This document shows, one piece after another, positions 34,190-43,839 of a stretch of 64,000 bases of DNA. Location of the stretch: the NCBI RefSeq assembly GCF_030167925.1, contig NZ_JASKUT010000001.1, positions 4,548,501 through 4,612,500 of the forward strand. The letters run 5' to 3'. Position numbers and translations under genes: made by a program. Source of the stretch: Paenibacillus silviterrae. GTDB taxonomy: Bacteria; Bacillota; Bacilli; Paenibacillales; NBRC-103111. A model generated the notes under the pieces. It did no database searches, was not told where the DNA came from, and was given only the letters and a program-made list of their open reading frames with translations. Every line of letters starts with the position of its first letter. Positions within the stretch are counted from its first letter, which is position 1.

Positions 34190-35914
34190 ATGCTGCGCAA
34201 ATCATTTTACCGTCGGATTCAAGCATCCTTTCTTATCCTCATTCTGATTCCGATTCTCGCGTTATCCCTCTTGTCGTATTCCATCATCAAGCAGACGATG
34301 ATGGACAAGATACGTCAGGCGAATCAATCCGTGCTGGAGCTCATGGTGAAGGATATCAGCAAGCTGGTCGACGAGCTGGCTTCCGCTTCTCATTATTATG
34401 CCCGGGACCCTTCGATCCGGCAGCATCTGCATACCTTCGCGGACATGAAGGAAATCGTAACCATCGACGATTATAACAGCTATACGAGGATTCAGAGCTT
34501 CTTCGAGCAGGCGGCCGTGAAGTCGGTGAACAAGGATATATGGCTTTTTCTCGTGAACGAGCAGTCCTTTGTTATTCCTTACATGACGGTCAATGAAGGA
34601 ATGGGCGGAGGCATCGAGCAAATGCAGCGTCACTGGAAGCTCATTCAGCCCCGTGTAGACCAAGGGATTTCGGATAAGCTGCAGTGGATAGGTACGGTTC
34701 CTTCCGAGGGCCGACCAGGGGAAACCTATTATTATCTCGGCCGTGTCATTCATGACGGCAGTCCTCAGGGGAGGGTGCTGGCGACCTTCATGGTCGGGAT
34801 CTCCAGCCGCTACTTTGACAGCTTGTTTGCAGCAGTGGCGGAAGGGCAGTTCGCCCTGTACGATGCCGACGGAGGACGTATTGCCGGCAGCGAGGCGTCT
34901 CCCTTTCATAACGACGGGGACGCCGCCGACGGAGATATCCGCAGCGAGGCCGTCATTCCGAAGACCGGCTGGAAGCTGGTTTACCATACCCCGAAACAGG
35001 CCGTTACCGGCCAAATCTCTCAAACGTTCTATGTCAGCGGATTGCTTGTGCTGGGGCTATCCGTCGGGTTTCTTCTCTTCGCCGTCGTTCTGGCGAGAAG
35101 ATTGCACCACCCGATACGGCAGCTTCAGGGTCTTGCGAAGCAGTTCGGCGGCGGGAACCGGAAGGTGCGTTATGTCAGTGAAGGCAGTGACGAATTTGAG
35201 GAGCTGGGCCAAGCGGTGAACCTGCTGCTGGGTGAAATCGACGAGCTGATCCAAGGGATTGAGCGGGAGCAGGAGCAAAAGCGCCTTCTGGAGCTGAGGG
35301 CTTTGTTCGCGCAGATTCGGCCGCATTTTCTGCTCAATACGCTGAACTCCATTAAGTGCAGTCTTCTGATTGAGCGGGACCGCAAGCATGGAGGCCAGAT
35401 CGATGCGCTGATGAGCCTGCTCAAGGCCTATATGAAGGTGGACCAGCCCTCGACTTTAGAGAGGGAATGCATTCTGCTGCAGCATTACATTGAGATCATG
35501 CAGATGCGCAGCAGCCGGGAAATCCGGCTTCAGGTCCGGCTTGAGGACGAGCTCCGGCAGCTTCCCGTGCCGATGCTGACGCTTCAGCCGCTCGTAGAGA
35601 ACGCCATTGTCCATGGGCTGGCGGATACGGATGAGCCCGGCTCCATTACGGTTCGCGCATTCCGGGAGCATGGCTGGATTCATCTTCAGGTTTCGGATAA
35701 TGGAACAGGAATTCCCGAAGAGAAGCTGGAGGCGCTCAATCATCTGTTTGTAGAAGCGGCCTCGGCGGGCGACAGCGGTTACGAACGGGTAGGACTAGTG
35801 AATGTGCTTCAGCGGCTTCGGCTGAGCCATGGGACACAGGCAGTACTTCGACTGGAGAATAGACCTGATGGAGGGGCGACCGCAATGCTGCGTTGGCCGG
35901 ACAACCTTAACTAA
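34190..35914 (+). CDS. YesM-type sensor histidine kinase (locus 2)
   Basis: This 574-residue protein has a membrane helix at 13-33, an extracytoplasmic sensor to about 280, a second helix at 282-302 and a HAMP region. The His_kinase motif is QIRPHFLLNTLNSIK with His379. The HATPase shows NAIVHGL, DNGTGIPEEKL and RVGLVNVLQRL. GGGGGG precedes the ATG. It is 26 bases upstream of its response regulator and probably reads the substrate of the ABC transporter encoded before it. Confidence 0.9.
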   Translation: MLRKSFYRRIQASFLILILIPILALSLLSYSIIKQTMMDKIRQANQSVLELMVKDISKLVDELASASHYYARDPSIRQHLHTFADMKEIVTIDDYNSYTRIQSFFEQAAVKSVNKDIWLFLVNEQSFVIPYMTVNEGMGGGIEQMQRHWKLIQPRVDQGISDKLQWIGTVPSEGRPGETYYYLGRVIHDGSPQGRVLATFMVGISSRYFDSLFAAVAEGQFALYDADGGRIAGSEASPFHNDGDAADGDIRSEAVIPKTGWKLVYHTPKQAVTGQISQTFYVSGLLVLGLSVGFLLFAVVLARRLHHPIRQLQGLAKQFGGGNRKVRYVSEGSDEFEELGQAVNLLLGEIDELIQGIEREQEQKRLLELRALFAQIRPHFLLNTLNSIKCSLLIERDRKHGGQIDALMSLLKAYMKVDQPSTLERECILLQHYIEIMQMRSSREIRLQVRLEDELRQLPVPMLTLQPLVENAIVHGLADTDEPGSITVRAFREHGWIHLQVSDNGTGIPEEKLEALNHLFVEAASAGDSGYERVGLVNVLQRLRLSHGTQAVLRLENRPDGGATAMLRWPDNLN

Positions 35915-35940
35915 GACAGGGGAAGGGGAGCTGTAGGAAC

Positions 35941-37524
35941 ATGGTGAAGGTAATGCTGATCGATGACGATGTGCCCATGCTGAGATACTTGAGTCAGCTG
36001 ACGGATTGGGAGGCGCTCGGATTTCATATTGTTGCACAAACGGATTCGAGCGCTAAGGCACTCAGGCTGTTCGCCGATGTGCTGCCGGATATTGTGATTA
36101 CGGATATCGGCCTTCCTCAAATCGACGGTTTGGAGCTGGCGGCCGAGTTTCGCCGGAAAAAGCCGGAGGTGCGCATTTTATTTTTGACATGTCATGAGGA
36201 CTTCGGTTATGTGAAAAAAGCGCTCCAGCTGCAGGCGGATGATTACCTGGTAAAGGATGAGCTCACCAAGGAGCAGCTGGAGCGAAGCTTGCAGGGATGT
36301 GCGGCCGCGCTGCAGAAGGCCGGGTGGAAGGCGGAGCAGCACGCTTATAGGGAGGATCTAAGCCGGAACCGGGATCTGCTGAAGGATTCCTTGCTCCAGC
36401 AGGTGCTGAAGGGCGAGGAGCCGGAGCGGATTCTCGGCTATGCCAAGCGTCTCGGTATTGAATGGGAGTATCCGGCATTTTTACTCGGCTATGTAAAGCT
36501 GCTCGATTCGACGCTGCTGCCCCGCTATCCGTTACACCACGCTTCGCTGATCCGTTACGGCGTGTATAATATAGCGGGCGAGCTGGCCGATACCTACGAG
36601 GGCCTGACCGTCTTCCAGAAGGATGGCTTGCTGACGGTGCTGTACAACTATCGCCCCAGCCTCTCCTTCAACGAGCATCAGTACCTCAAGGATTATCTGC
36701 AGAAGCTGACGGAGCACTGCCGTGACTATCTGAAGGTGGAGCTCTTCTGTGTCAGCGGGCCCGGCAGGCTGCGCCTGGAGCAAATCGGTAACGCCTACCG
36801 GGACCTCCAGCAGCAAAAGCACTTTCTATATTACGGGGGCTCGGCCGGGGTGTTTGGGGCGGAGAAGGCGGAGCCCTATGCGTATATGCCTACGGGAGTG
36901 CTGGAGCATGAGCTGCTGGAGCTGACCGAGGCGGTGGAGCAGGGAAGCGAGGAGAAGGTCGAGGAAGCGCTCCAAGCACTTGCCGCGACAGCCTCGGGTA
37001 AGAGACTTGCTCCCGCTGATGTCATCCACGCGTGTATGAAGCGGGTGCGGCTGCTGGAGCTGCAGCTTATGCCCGAGCTTGAAGAGGAGGCCTTCTATGA
37101 CAGCTTCGAACAATCGCTGCTCTGGGAGGATACGAAAGATTTGCTCGCTTGGAGACTGCTTACCTTGATGGCGGCGAACCGACCCGCTGAGGAAGCGGCC
37201 CCGAAGGAGCCGAAGCTTCAGGCCATCGACGCTTATATTCATTCGCGATTGTCCGAGAACATCAGCACCGTCGACCTGGCGGCGCATCTGTATATGAGCC
37301 CCAGCTATTTCTCAAGGTCCTTCAAGCGGATGACCGGCTACAATTTCATCGACTACTTGAATGTTTATAAGATGAAAATCGCGTCCAAGCTGCTTGAGAA
37401 TACGGAAGCGACTGTGGAAGCCGTTGCCGCTCAGCTGGGGTACTCGGACCGTACCTACTTCTCGAAGGTCTTCAAACGCTATGTCGGCGTCACCCCGAGG
37501 GAGTACCGAAGCAAGCAGACATAG
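35941..37524 (+). CDS. YesN-type response regulator (locus 2)
   Basis: This 527-residue protein has a receiver domain with DDD at 8-10, phospho-acceptor Asp55 (IVITDIGLP) and the switch lysine near 104. A helical linker follows, then a C-terminal AraC domain: AIDAYIHSRLSENISTVDLA, MSPSYFSRSFKRMTGYNFIDYL, VEAVAAQLGYSDRTYFSKVFKRYVGVTPREYR. It is the predicted partner of the kinase immediately upstream and the best candidate to bind the GTGCACGT boxes at 30643 and 32588. A strong terminator follows. Confidence 0.9.
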   Translation: MVKVMLIDDDVPMLRYLSQLTDWEALGFHIVAQTDSSAKALRLFADVLPDIVITDIGLPQIDGLELAAEFRRKKPEVRILFLTCHEDFGYVKKALQLQADDYLVKDELTKEQLERSLQGCAAALQKAGWKAEQHAYREDLSRNRDLLKDSLLQQVLKGEEPERILGYAKRLGIEWEYPAFLLGYVKLLDSTLLPRYPLHHASLIRYGVYNIAGELADTYEGLTVFQKDGLLTVLYNYRPSLSFNEHQYLKDYLQKLTEHCRDYLKVELFCVSGPGRLRLEQIGNAYRDLQQQKHFLYYGGSAGVFGAEKAEPYAYMPTGVLEHELLELTEAVEQGSEEKVEEALQALAATASGKRLAPADVIHACMKRVRLLELQLMPELEEEAFYDSFEQSLLWEDTKDLLAWRLLTLMAANRPAEEAAPKEPKLQAIDAYIHSRLSENISTVDLAAHLYMSPSYFSRSFKRMTGYNFIDYLNVYKMKIASKLLENTEATVEAVAAQLGYSDRTYFSKVFKRYVGVTPREYRSKQT

Positions 37525-37643
37525 CAGGCAGCGCTGAAAGATCGTCATCCTGGAGCTGCACGGGGCACAAGCGTTTGGGATCACTTTTGCGGATCCCCCT
37601 GATCTAGGGAATGTTGTTCCTGGTAAAATATTGTCAAATGTTG

Positions 37644-37697
37644 GCTGCCGTAACGCGGTTTGGGAATGTTCCGAACCTCGTTACGGCAGCTTTTTTT
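37644..37697 (+). terminator. Strong intrinsic terminator of ABC locus 2
   Basis: GCTGCCGTAACG pairs perfectly with CGTTACGGCAGC; an inner stem (GTTTGGGAA/TTCCGAAC) extends it, and seven T follow. The remaining part of the 337-base gap up to 37862 is AT-rich and should contain the promoter of the chemosensory operon. Confidence 0.92.
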
Positions 37698-37861
37698 ATT
37701 CAAAAATCCCCAAATTATTTGACATTCTCGTGAATTTCTCGATTATCGACATGATTCGTCATAAGTACTCACAATACGACGTTATTACTCATTTACACGC
37801 TGTTTTTCAATCCCTATACTTATGAAAAGCGACGTTTCAATCCGGCAATTGGGAGACAGCC

Positions 37862-39337
37862 ATGAAATTATCAAACGAAGCAATGAGACAATTGAATAGG
37901 AATACGAGTGATATCCAACTCCTTTGGGACGAATGGTTGCAGGAGATGAGCATCCTGAAAAATGGCCGGTTCGTAAAGGTGGGTCAAGACCTGCTTGAGA
38001 TCTTCGACTATCTTGATTTCGAACTGGTAGGAGAGAGCTACGAAAAGCTGCTCTGTCCGAATTTTTTAAGTTTGCTCCAAGCCGGCAAGCATTCGTTTTC
38101 GTTTTCCGAGAGGGTACACACTCAGGTGAAGGGAGTCAGAAAGGACAGGACTCCTGTTTATGTTGAGGTTCATGGGGTCATGAAGCAGTCCGGCGAAGAC
38201 CGGTATTTGCTGATTAAGTCGATCGAAGAAGTGACGAACAAACGTCTGGACGACACTCGTTCACGCGAAATGGAGGAGCGGTTTCACGCTGCCTTTCATT
38301 ATGCTGCGGTGGGGATGGCGCTTGTTTTGGTGAACGGATCGATCCAAGAGATGAATTATGCTTTTGCCGAGACGCTGGATATTCATACACAGGACACTTA
38401 CGGTCTGCAGATTCTCGATTATCTTCATATGGAAGACCGGGACGGTTATTTGGAAGGCTGCACCCGGCTGCTGATCGGGGAGGTGCAGTCCTGTGAAATG
38501 GAGCGGAGATTCCTGCACTCCTCCGGGCGGTTCGTTTGGGGGTATTTATGCTTAACGCTGGTACGGGATGTCGAGGGCAGGCCGCTGTATTACATCATTC
38601 AAATGCAGGATATTACGCAGAAGAAGGAAGCCGAGGAGCTCCTGCGCAAGTCGGACAAGCTGTCGGCGGTCGGACAATTAGCCGCAGGGGTAGCCCACGA
38701 GGTGAGGAACCCGCTTACCGTGCTGAAGGGCTTTGCCCAGATTCTGCAAGCCAGTGATAAAGAAAGCAAGTATTACGCGCTGATGCTTTCCGAGATCGAG
38801 CGGATTGAGGCTATCATCAGCGAATTTCTCATGCTCGCCAAGCCGCAGGAAGCGAAATTTTATGACCACGATCTTCGCTTGCTGCTGGAGGATGTCATTC
38901 ATCTGATGGAAACGAAGGCGATCATGAACGGAGTGCAGCTGAACAAGGTCATTTTGATCAGCAACGCCACGATACAATGTGACGCAAACCAGATTAAGCA
39001 GGTATTAATCAATATTTTGCAAAATGCGATCGAGGCCATGCCGGCTGGAGGGAACATCCATATTAGCCTAAGCCAGGCGGACAAGCATTCGTTATCTCTG
39101 CGCATCAGAGATGAAGGCTGCGGGATCCCGGAGGACCGGCTGGAGAAGCTGGGAGAGCCGTTTTACTCCAGTAAGGAGAAGGGCACCGGCCTGGGACTTA
39201 TGATCAGCTACAAAATCATTGAAAAGCATCGCGGCAAGATCGGGGTCAGCAGCCGTGTTCTTGAAGGAACCACCTTCGACATTACACTGCCCCTCAAGCA
39301 AAATCCGAACCTGATGGAGGAACCGACCGATGAATGA
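37862..39337 (+). CDS. Soluble PAS-domain sensor histidine kinase, first gene of the chemosensory operon
   Basis: This 491-residue protein has two PAS-like domains (about 25-125 and 138-255). The second opens FHAAFHYAAVGMALVLVNGSIQEMN and is followed by the PAC-like WGYLCLTLVRDVEGRPLYYIIQMQDIT. A HisKA box GVAHEVRNPLTVLKGF follows with His279, and an HATPase with N, G1 and G2 boxes (NILQNAIEA, DEGCGIPEDRL, GTGLGLMISYKII). There is no membrane helix. It resembles sporulation/KinA-KinE-type or NtrB-like kinases. Its stop overlaps the receptor gene start by eight bases, so it is part of the chemosensory operon. The partner may be the CheY-like receiver downstream or Spo0F elsewhere. Confidence 0.9.
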   Translation: MKLSNEAMRQLNRNTSDIQLLWDEWLQEMSILKNGRFVKVGQDLLEIFDYLDFELVGESYEKLLCPNFLSLLQAGKHSFSFSERVHTQVKGVRKDRTPVYVEVHGVMKQSGEDRYLLIKSIEEVTNKRLDDTRSREMEERFHAAFHYAAVGMALVLVNGSIQEMNYAFAETLDIHTQDTYGLQILDYLHMEDRDGYLEGCTRLLIGEVQSCEMERRFLHSSGRFVWGYLCLTLVRDVEGRPLYYIIQMQDITQKKEAEELLRKSDKLSAVGQLAAGVAHEVRNPLTVLKGFAQILQASDKESKYYALMLSEIERIEAIISEFLMLAKPQEAKFYDHDLRLLLEDVIHLMETKAIMNGVQLNKVILISNATIQCDANQIKQVLINILQNAIEAMPAGGNIHISLSQADKHSLSLRIRDEGCGIPEDRLEKLGEPFYSSKEKGTGLGLMISYKIIEKHRGKIGVSSRVLEGTTFDITLPLKQNPNLMEEPTDE

Positions 39338-41288
39338 GAAGAAGACCTTGCTTTCCCCGCCAACCTTGCAAAGGACGATGACGAAGGAAGCTTTCTCAAG
39401 CGAAGCCTTCCGTTCCGAGACACAGGCACAGGCAGATACCTTGTCGGCCAAGCGATTGCAGGAGCAGCGGCAGCGTGCCCGCACCTATGCAAAGCAGCAG
39501 CAGCTTTCGGAACGGCTGGCCACGGCTACACAGGAGCTCTCCGCAGGCGTGGAGGAATCCCAATCTGCCATTCATGAGCTTCGGACCGCCATCGAGCAGC
39601 TGGCTACCGGAGCGGAGCAATCCGCATCGGCCTGTGAGGAAAGCTCCGCATCCATAACCAAGATTATGGAGAATATGAATATCATTTCGCAAAATGCGAC
39701 GCTCTCCATGAACCGAAGCTTGTCCATGCAGCATATGGTGAACGGCTCCTCGGAGGACATCAGCCGCTTGATCGAAGGAATCTCGATGTCCGCCGTGAAA
39801 AATTCGGAATCCGCGCGGTTGATTGCGGAGCTGGAGCATCAAGCGAGGGAGATCGGGGATATCATTGCTACCGTCGTACACTTGGCGGATAAGACGAATC
39901 TGCTTGCCTTGAACGCGGCGATTGAAGCGGCACGCGCGGGCGAGCACGGCAGCGGCTTCGCTGTCGTGGCCGATGAGGTGCGTGCGCTGGCGGAAATTTC
40001 GGAGAAGTCGGCAAGGGATATTAAGTCGGTTGTGGAGGCAATACAGACCGAGGTAGGTTCCATCGCTTCCTCGATTATCACAGCGGAGCAATCGTCCCTG
40101 GAGGAGGTTGAAAGCGGCCGCCACGTGACGGACATGCTGCGCCAAATCAATCAGAGGATGAATGATTTTGTCGAGAGCACGAAGGAAATCAACGGCGAGA
40201 TGCTGCTGTTGAAAACCGGAGTCAAGGAATTTGAGACAGGCTCGCGGATCATTGCGCAGGCGGCGGAGGAGCAGGCTACCGGTGCAGGGCAAGCGGTTCA
40301 AGCTATTGCTGAGCAAACTCGCGCGCTCGAGGATATCAGTCACAGCGCGCTGGAGCTGGGTGATTTAACGGAGGAGCTTCGCTCGGGGAAAAACATGAGC
40401 CGATCCGTCGAATCAATGGCTTCCGCCTCGGAGGAGCTGGCGGCTTCGATCACGGAGGCCGCTCAATCGGCGCAGCAGATTATGGCGGCTATCAATACGA
40501 TGGACCGTAGCGCGGAGATGCAGTCCGTCGCCACGGAGCAATCGGCTTCGGCGTTAATTCAGCTGGAGCAGCTTACAAACAAAGTAAGCACGCTGGCAAT
40601 GTCCTCACAGGATCGGATCAACGAGGTGACGGGGCTGTTCGAGAAGGGCAGAGAACAGACGGAGGTTATGATAGAGAACATCGGTCTCGGTCTCTCCAGA
40701 CTGGACGAGCATCTAACCAGCCTGCTCCAGCTGGAGCGTCAAATTCGCAGCATCGACAAGATTGTAGGCACGATAGATAAAGTCGGAATTCAGACCAATA
40801 TGCTGGCTGTGAACGGAGCGATCGAGGCGGCAGGGGCAGGCAAGTACGGACGCGGCTTCGCTGTTGTCGCTTCCGATATCCGCATGCTTGCGCAGGAGAC
40901 GTCCACCAATGCGGAGAACATCAAGGATTTGATTCGCGATGTTGCTTCCCAGGTGTCTCTGGTTATCCGGGAGCTGCAGATTACGAAGGAAACGACCAAG
41001 ATGGAAGTGGAGAAGGCTAGGCGCATTCTGGTGAACTCCGGTCAGATCGAAGAACATCTGCTGAAGCTGAGGGAAGGGGCGGAGCACAGCAGCCGCAGCC
41101 TTACGGAAGCGGAAAATGCCGTGAACGACTCCAAGCGGGCCGTTGATCAGATCGCCGCTACGGCGATCGAAGCGGCTGCCGCCAGCAAGCAGGCTTCACA
41201 TGCCGGTCAGGAGCAAACCGTAGGCATTCAAGAACTGTCTCGCGCGATCGAGGAAATCGCCGGTCTTGCGGACGATATGCTCGTATAA
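39330..41288 (+). CDS. Soluble chemoreceptor with two MCP signalling tips
   Basis: This 652-residue protein is helical throughout and has no transmembrane segment or ligand-binding domain. It carries two copies of the MCP hairpin tip. The first at about 187-222 (TNLLALNAAIEAARAGEHGSG and on through FAVVADEVRALAE) is canonical. The second at about 489-523 (TNMLAVNGAIEAAGAGKYGRG and on through FAVVASDIRMLAQET) is diverged. The first 60 residues are charged and repetitive. It should bind CheA and CheW in the cytosol, and either takes input from the PAS kinase or a soluble partner or acts as an adaptor. It overlaps its neighbour kinase gene, and the triple-CheW gene follows. Confidence 0.9.
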   Translation: MNEKKTLLSPPTLQRTMTKEAFSSEAFRSETQAQADTLSAKRLQEQRQRARTYAKQQQLSERLATATQELSAGVEESQSAIHELRTAIEQLATGAEQSASACEESSASITKIMENMNIISQNATLSMNRSLSMQHMVNGSSEDISRLIEGISMSAVKNSESARLIAELEHQAREIGDIIATVVHLADKTNLLALNAAIEAARAGEHGSGFAVVADEVRALAEISEKSARDIKSVVEAIQTEVGSIASSIITAEQSSLEEVESGRHVTDMLRQINQRMNDFVESTKEINGEMLLLKTGVKEFETGSRIIAQAAEEQATGAGQAVQAIAEQTRALEDISHSALELGDLTEELRSGKNMSRSVESMASASEELAASITEAAQSAQQIMAAINTMDRSAEMQSVATEQSASALIQLEQLTNKVSTLAMSSQDRINEVTGLFEKGREQTEVMIENIGLGLSRLDEHLTSLLQLERQIRSIDKIVGTIDKVGIQTNMLAVNGAIEAAGAGKYGRGFAVVASDIRMLAQETSTNAENIKDLIRDVASQVSLVIRELQITKETTKMEVEKARRILVNSGQIEEHLLKLREGAEHSSRSLTEAENAVNDSKRAVDQIAATAIEAAAASKQASHAGQEQTVGIQELSRAIEEIAGLADDMLV

Positions 41289-41313
41289 GCCGAAGCCGGA
41301 GGAGCAGGGAACA

Positions 41314-42744
41314 ATGAAGGAGTCATCCACGAGCAGGCAGCTGGTTACGTTTTATTTGCATGATCATCTTTATGCCGTGCCGATCCATGCCGTGAAGGGA
41401 ATCATTCGCATGGATCGGGTGACGCGGGTGCCGTTCTCCGAGCCGTGCCTCGAGGGAATGGTCAATCTGCGAGGGTCCTTGCTGACGGTGATCAACGGAA
41501 GCCGGTGGCTGGGCCGCGGGAGCCATGCGCCTGCTGAGAAAATTTTGGTAATACAAAAGAAAAAGTCGATTATAGGCTTTGCCGTAGATCAAGTAGACGG
41601 CGTCATTACGGTTGCTCCTGAGGATGTGCTGAGCCCAGAGGAAGGCTCGCTGGAGCAATATGAAGGCTTCGTCATGCGGGACGGTACGGTGATCCGGATT
41701 CTGAATGTGGAAGCAGTCCTGAAGCCGCTCCAGAACGAATCGAGACCGGTGATGCCGTCGGCTCTGTCAACGGCCGTCAGTTCTCTCTTCGAGCCGGAAT
41801 GGTCGGAGCCTCCCTCCGCAGCGATTCTTCGCTTCGAGATTTCCGGAGAATGCTACGGGCTGCCGATGGAGAAGGTTCGCGAAATCGCCCCGTTCCCGGA
41901 GCAGCTGGAGCCGATTCAAGGACTGCCGGACTGCATCCTCGGTTTAGGCGTCTTTCGCGGCGGACGGATGCTGCCGATTGTCGAGGCTTCCCATCTCACG
42001 CACGTTCATCATCGCGGGAGGCTGAGCCGGGTGATCGTAGTCGAGCTGCCGGCGGGCAACGGGACCATTCAGTTGGGGTTGGCTGTGGAGCATGTCCATG
42101 AGGTTCGGATGATGAAGCAGGCCTCCCCGCTGGAAATACCGGCCTCGCTTAAGCGCATGTCCGACGGAATAGAGAAGGTGTATTCCATCGGCGGATTGAC
42201 GAAGCCTTTGTTTCTGCTGGATGTGCAGCAGGTGCTGGAGAAGCTTGCCGTGCTGCCTTATTTGCTCTCCGAATCCGCCGGAGGAGAAGGCGCGGGCGCC
42301 GATCTCACGGAGGGGGACGCCCCAAGCCATAGAGAAGAGCTGATCCTTTTCTTCCGGCTGAACGGAGAGGAATTCGGGATATCGTCCGCAAGCGTTAAGG
42401 AAATTACAAGAATGTCTCCGGTGCGAAAGGTTCCGTTTGCATCTGTTGGCGTGGCGGGACTTGCCAATATTCGCGGGCAGCTGGTGACGGTCTTGGATGC
42501 GCAGGACTGGCTGATGCAGGAATCTGCACGGGACCCGTTCGAGCACCTGATCGTCATGCAAGGACATCGATCCGCCAAGTGCATAGGCGTACATGAGGTC
42601 ACTCGCGTACTGCCGGTAGCGGCAGACAAAATACAAAGGGCGGGCATGTATGAGCAGAGCGCGCAATTTGGCTGGCTTCGGGGATTTTATAAGGAATCGG
42701 ACACACGATTGATTCCATTGATCAACCCATCGACATGGGAATAA
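41314..42744 (+). CDS. Triple-domain CheW coupling protein
   Basis: This 476-residue protein has three CheW/SH3-like modules in tandem. Module 1 is about 8-145 (LVTFYLHDHLYAVPIHAVKGII, GMVNLRGSLLTVI). Module 2 is about 170-310 (ILRFEISGECYGLPMEKVREIAPF, GLGVFRGGRMLPIVE). Module 3 is about 345-470 (LILFFRLNGEEFGISSASVKEITRM, GLANIRGQLVTVLDAQDW). Module 2 is the most diverged. Such a protein could link several receptor or CheA units into one array. The ATG at 41314 follows GGAGGAG; the frame also opens 48 bases earlier inside the receptor gene. Confidence 0.9.
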   Translation: MKESSTSRQLVTFYLHDHLYAVPIHAVKGIIRMDRVTRVPFSEPCLEGMVNLRGSLLTVINGSRWLGRGSHAPAEKILVIQKKKSIIGFAVDQVDGVITVAPEDVLSPEEGSLEQYEGFVMRDGTVIRILNVEAVLKPLQNESRPVMPSALSTAVSSLFEPEWSEPPSAAILRFEISGECYGLPMEKVREIAPFPEQLEPIQGLPDCILGLGVFRGGRMLPIVEASHLTHVHHRGRLSRVIVVELPAGNGTIQLGLAVEHVHEVRMMKQASPLEIPASLKRMSDGIEKVYSIGGLTKPLFLLDVQQVLEKLAVLPYLLSESAGGEGAGADLTEGDAPSHREELILFFRLNGEEFGISSASVKEITRMSPVRKVPFASVGVAGLANIRGQLVTVLDAQDWLMQESARDPFEHLIVMQGHRSAKCIGVHEVTRVLPVAADKIQRAGMYEQSAQFGWLRGFYKESDTRLIPLINPSTWE

Positions 42745-42774
42745 GGACACACTTGAATTTCGGAGAAGGTCAGG

Positions 42775-43839
42775 ATGATAGGAATGGACAACACAATCAA
42801 GATACTTATTGTGGACGATTCCGCGTTAATGCGTCAGCAGCTGATGGCCGCTTTATCGCGCAATCCTAGAATCGAAGTGATCGGGGTAGCGCGGGACGGA
42901 AGAGAAGGGGTAGAGAAGGCGATTAAGCTGCGCCCCGATGTGGTGACTATGGATATCCACATGCCGACAATGGACGGGATCACGGCCCTGCAATATTTAA
43001 TGGAGCTGGCTCCTTGTCCCGTCATTATTCTTTCCGCCTATTCCCGTAAGGGAGCTTTAGTTACGTTTGAGGCCCTGGAGCTGGGCGCATTCGACTATGT
43101 AACGAAGCCGGAGGTGCTGGGCGTTGCGGAGATGGAAGCGATGATCCAGCAGCTTACCGAGCGTATTTTGGCTGCAGGGCAGAAGCAGGTCCGGGGACAG
43201 GAGGATGGACGCAGCCGGCCTTATGTCATGGAACGCGGAGGTTATGATTACGATCATGCCGTAATTATCGGAGCCTCCACGGGGGGGCCGCGGACGGTGA
43301 TCGATATTTTGCAGCATATTCCTGCGAATTTCCCTGCCCCGATGTTTCTGGTCCAGCATATGCCTGCCATGTTCACCAGCTCCTTCGCGGAGCGGCTGAA
43401 CGACAAGTTCAAGATTCGTGTGGTCGAAGCGGCACATCGCATGCCGGTGGAGCCGGGGACGCTGTATGTCGCTCCCGGCGGGAAACACATGTTCGTCGAG
43501 AAGGTTCTCGGCAAGCAGCAGCTACGCATCGCGATCCGGTCAGGTCCTATCGAAACCGTATTCAAGCCGTCCGTTGACGTCAGCATGAATTCACTTGCGG
43601 AGCAGCTGCCGACCTCCATGATTATTTCGGTCTTATTGACAGGGATCGGCACGGACGGTGCGCAGGGGATGGCAACGATCCGTCAAAACGGAGGCCTTAC
43701 GATCGCCGAATCCGAGGAGACGGCCATCGTATACGGCATGCCGAGAGCAGCTGTGGAGCTGGGCGGGGCGAAGCTTGTTCTACCTTCTCATCAGATTGGT
43801 AAAGTCATCGTGAACGAGGTGCTGGGGTATGGAATATAA
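42775..43839 (+). CDS. cheB: CheB protein-glutamate methylesterase
   Basis: This 354-residue protein has a receiver domain (1-125; phospho-acceptor Asp60 in VVTMDIHMP) joined to a methylesterase domain with the catalytic triad Ser168 (IGASTGG), His195 (VQHMPAMFT) and Asp294 (TGIGTDGAQGM). It removes methyl groups from receptors and gives adaptation. Starts at 42775 and 42784 are both in frame; the former is listed. Its last codons overlap the HEAT-like gene by 11 bases. Confidence 0.95.
   Translation: MIGMDNTIKILIVDDSALMRQQLMAALSRNPRIEVIGVARDGREGVEKAIKLRPDVVTMDIHMPTMDGITALQYLMELAPCPVIILSAYSRKGALVTFEALELGAFDYVTKPEVLGVAEMEAMIQQLTERILAAGQKQVRGQEDGRSRPYVMERGGYDYDHAVIIGASTGGPRTVIDILQHIPANFPAPMFLVQHMPAMFTSSFAERLNDKFKIRVVEAAHRMPVEPGTLYVAPGGKHMFVEKVLGKQQLRIAIRSGPIETVFKPSVDVSMNSLAEQLPTSMIISVLLTGIGTDGAQGMATIRQNGGLTIAESEETAIVYGMPRAAVELGGAKLVLPSHQIGKVIVNEVLGYGI

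Noticed and set aside
21000-37524. Missing ABC transporter ATPase genes as evidence of deletion
   Set aside because: Firmicute CUT1 sugar transporters normally share an MsmX-type ATPase encoded elsewhere.
37631-37825. 64-codon frame before the chemosensory operon
   Set aside because: It starts in a terminator hairpin and covers AT-rich non-coding sequence.
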